The notes below the pieces were generated by a model. That model did no database searches. It saw only the letters and a list, made by a program, of their open reading frames with translations, and was not told the DNA's origin. A stretch of 62,505 bases of DNA from Oscillospiraceae bacterium (GTDB taxonomy: Bacteria > Bacillota > Clostridia > Oscillospirales > Oscillospiraceae): contig WQSX01000012.1 in the NCBI GenBank assembly GCA_009787625.1, positions 1-62,505 of the forward strand, given 5' to 3'. This document shows, one piece after another, positions 61,541 through 62,505 of the stretch. Made by a program: the position numbers and the translations under genes. How positions within the stretch are numbered: position 1 is the stretch's first letter; every line of letters begins with the position of its first letter.

Positions 61541-62320
61541 TCATCCCAAAACCACCTGAGTTGTAATTGCCGCGATTTCTCTGAACCAATAGTACGGTAA
61601 ACTGGTTATCGGCGTAGTTGACGGTAATGCGCTCGGATTTAACCCAACATCACGAGCAAAACTCTGCGCCCTAAACTGGTGAAACCCATCTGTGGTTATC
61701 ACAACATTTCTAGGTAAATCCTGCTCTTCGATTATTCTTGAGGAAAACGCAATATTCTCTAATGTTGATGTTGAATACCCTTCCACAAACAGCCTGTCAT
61801 TCGCAATGCCGTTATTAACAAGAAAACGGCGCATAGCCTCACCCTCGCTTATAGTCGCAACATTACCCACTCCCCCCGATAAAACCGCAACCGAATAGGG
61901 ATTGGCCTGCATAAACTCAAGTGCCGCTCTCAGACGAAGATGTAAAATAATATTTGGTTCTTCGTCTACCACCTGAGCACCGTGAATGATGAGCGTCACA
62001 TCTTCATCAGGAGGTGATGTATTCATCGCAATAATCATCATAATAGAAATCACGGCAATATATAGCAGAGCGGCGATAACGCCGATAGCTACTGCATTTA
62101 TCACAATTCGCCAAGCACGCCGCTTTCTGATATTCTTCAGCAAAGTCACAATATGCCTGCTAAACAGCACAATGAAAGCAAGTCCGGTAGAAAAGGCTAT
62201 CAGGCTGACACCAAGAAAATTTGTACTTATATGAATGCCTACAATTATAAGGAGTGTTCCCAAGGCAAACACTAAAGCACAAAATATTAGAATAGTCGCT
62301 TTTACAAGATTCTTAATCAT
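61541..62320 (-). CDS. YdcF/SanA-like DUF218 membrane protein
   Basis: A 259-residue protein with three or four N-terminal transmembrane helices (to about residue 105) and a DUF218 domain: LIIHGAQVVDEEPNIILHLRL, AVLSGGVGNVATISEGEAMRRFL, LFVEGYSTSTLENIAFSSRII and VVITTDGFHQFRAQSFARDVG. Members are envelope-associated proteins of unclear activity; one has been linked to lipid carrier metabolism. ATG 62320 is chosen, with no SD and a -10 box (TATACT) only eight bases away, so the transcript is probably leaderless. Confidence 0.82.
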   Translation of the reverse strand: MIKNLVKATILIFCALVFALGTLLIIVGIHISTNFLGVSLIAFSTGLAFIVLFSRHIVTLLKNIRKRRAWRIVINAVAIGVIAALLYIAVISIMMIIAMNTSPPDEDVTLIIHGAQVVDEEPNIILHLRLRAALEFMQANPYSVAVLSGGVGNVATISEGEAMRRFLVNNGIANDRLFVEGYSTSTLENIAFSSRIIEEQDLPRNVVITTDGFHQFRAQSFARDVGLNPSALPSTTPITSLPYYWFREIAAITTQVVLG

Positions 62321-62328
62321 AACGAGAA

Positions 62329-62357
62329 AGTATACAGCAAACAAAGCGCAATAGCAA
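62329..62357 (-). promoter_or_regulatory. Promoter for a leaderless DUF218 transcript
   Basis: TTGCTA (62352-62357), 17 bases, TATACT (62329-62334) on the minus strand; the start codon begins eight bases after the -10 box. Confidence 0.5.
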
Positions 62358-62388
62358 CCCGAACATCGCTCAAACTCTGAAAATTATA

Positions 62389-62417
62389 TTGACAATCGGG
62401 CTTTGCTATTGTAAAAT
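62389..62417 (+). promoter_or_regulatory. Consensus promoter of the tRNA gene
   Basis: TTGACA (62389-62394), exactly 17 bases, TAAAAT (62412-62417). The tRNA begins about 12 bases after the predicted start. Confidence 0.75.
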
Positions 62418-62435
62418 AATCTGCGTTATAGAAGA

Positions 62436-62505
62436 GGACACTTAGCTCAGCTGGTAGAGCTTCCGCTTGACGTGCGGAAGGTCAGCGGTTCAAGTCCGTT
62501 AGTGT
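62436..62505 (+). tRNA. tRNA-Val (GAC), cut by the window end
   Basis: Acceptor strand GGACACT pairs with AGTGT(CC). D-arm AGCTCAGCTGGTAGAGC. Anticodon stem-loop CCGC-TTGACGT-GCGG with anticodon GAC (valine). T-arm with GGTTCAAGTCC. Seventy bases are present; the last bases of the acceptor stem and 3' end lie beyond the window. Confidence 0.93.

Noticed and set aside
61457..61567. 36-aa + strand ORF beginning MKNFSFLIKFF
   Set aside because: No SD, AT-rich low-complexity start, and overlap with the 3' end of the DUF218 gene on the other strand.

Overview
The window looks like chromosomal DNA of an anaerobic, moderately low-GC Firmicute, most likely a clostridium. The indications are strong GAAAGGA/GGAGG ribosome binding sites, consensus SigA promoters, and families typical of Clostridia: BMP/NupABC nucleoside uptake, QueT/QueH, DegV, YtrA-type GntR, TIGR03915/03916 and SsnA/YgfK with a molybdenum hydroxylase. 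No rRNA, phage, transposase gene or CRISPR array is seen. A tRNA-Val(GAC) runs off the right edge.

Layout. 0.3-3.2 kb: two fold-type II PLP enzymes (diaminopropionate ammonia-lyase and a relative) with a long structured leader. 3.4-5.3 kb: gene debris (a YcaQ-family fragment, a 38-residue stub like the start of a radical SAM maturase, a broken S41 peptidase lipoprotein). 5.5-10 kb: TIGR03915/TIGR03916 pair, polysaccharide deacetylase, Nudix hydrolase and two small Cys proteins. 10-25.3 kb: a purine/nucleoside catabolic block. Guanine deaminase and a three-subunit xanthine dehydrogenase-type hydroxylase lie on the + strand. They face a - strand run of BMP lipoprotein, NupABC-like transporter, uridine phosphorylase, SsnA and YgfK. 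25.4-32.7 kb: a conserved small protein, GalU, a P-loop protein with QueH and QueT, Pgi, a DUF4143 ATPase and a short RecQ. 33-39.5 kb: AraC regulator, sugar ABC transporter and L-fucose isomerase. 39.9-43.9 kb: small ECF sigma factor with a minimal membrane partner, DegV, YgjV, ThiN, HAD phosphatase. 44-47.6 kb: pseudouridine-kinase-like PfkB protein, MtaD, AhcY. 47.7-56.8 kb: Tex, then a compact run of CNNM/CBS membrane protein, acylglycerol lipase-like hydrolase, GlpA-like and GlpB-like oxidoreductases and GlpK, and a rhomboid protease. 57-62.5 kb: two uncharacterised proteins with SigD-like promoter sequences, a probable type I toxin/antisense RNA, a YtrA-type regulator with its membrane protein, a DUF218 protein and the tRNA.

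The genes suggest a fermentative life on scavenged nucleosides and purines (uptake, phosphorolysis, deamination, hydroxylation), amino acids (diaminopropionate), fucose and glycerol/acylglycerols, with S-adenosylhomocysteine recycling and queuosine-precursor salvage.

The most unusual signals are non-coding. (1) A family of ~100 bp intergenic hairpins (five clear copies) has variable but mutually complementary arms around an invariant 23-nt apical segment. (2) A recurrent box of about 19 nt, GAAAGGAATGGTCATTTTT, sits directly before the start codon of more than ten unrelated genes. In three leaders an upstream CCTTTTCAT-type segment could pair with it and hide the ribosome binding site. (3) A toxin and antisense RNA converge on a shared terminator. 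(4) There is a 146 bp near-palindrome at the 3' end of queT, and there are dispersed REP-like repeats. All function calls are from reading the sequence; no searches or folding programs were run.
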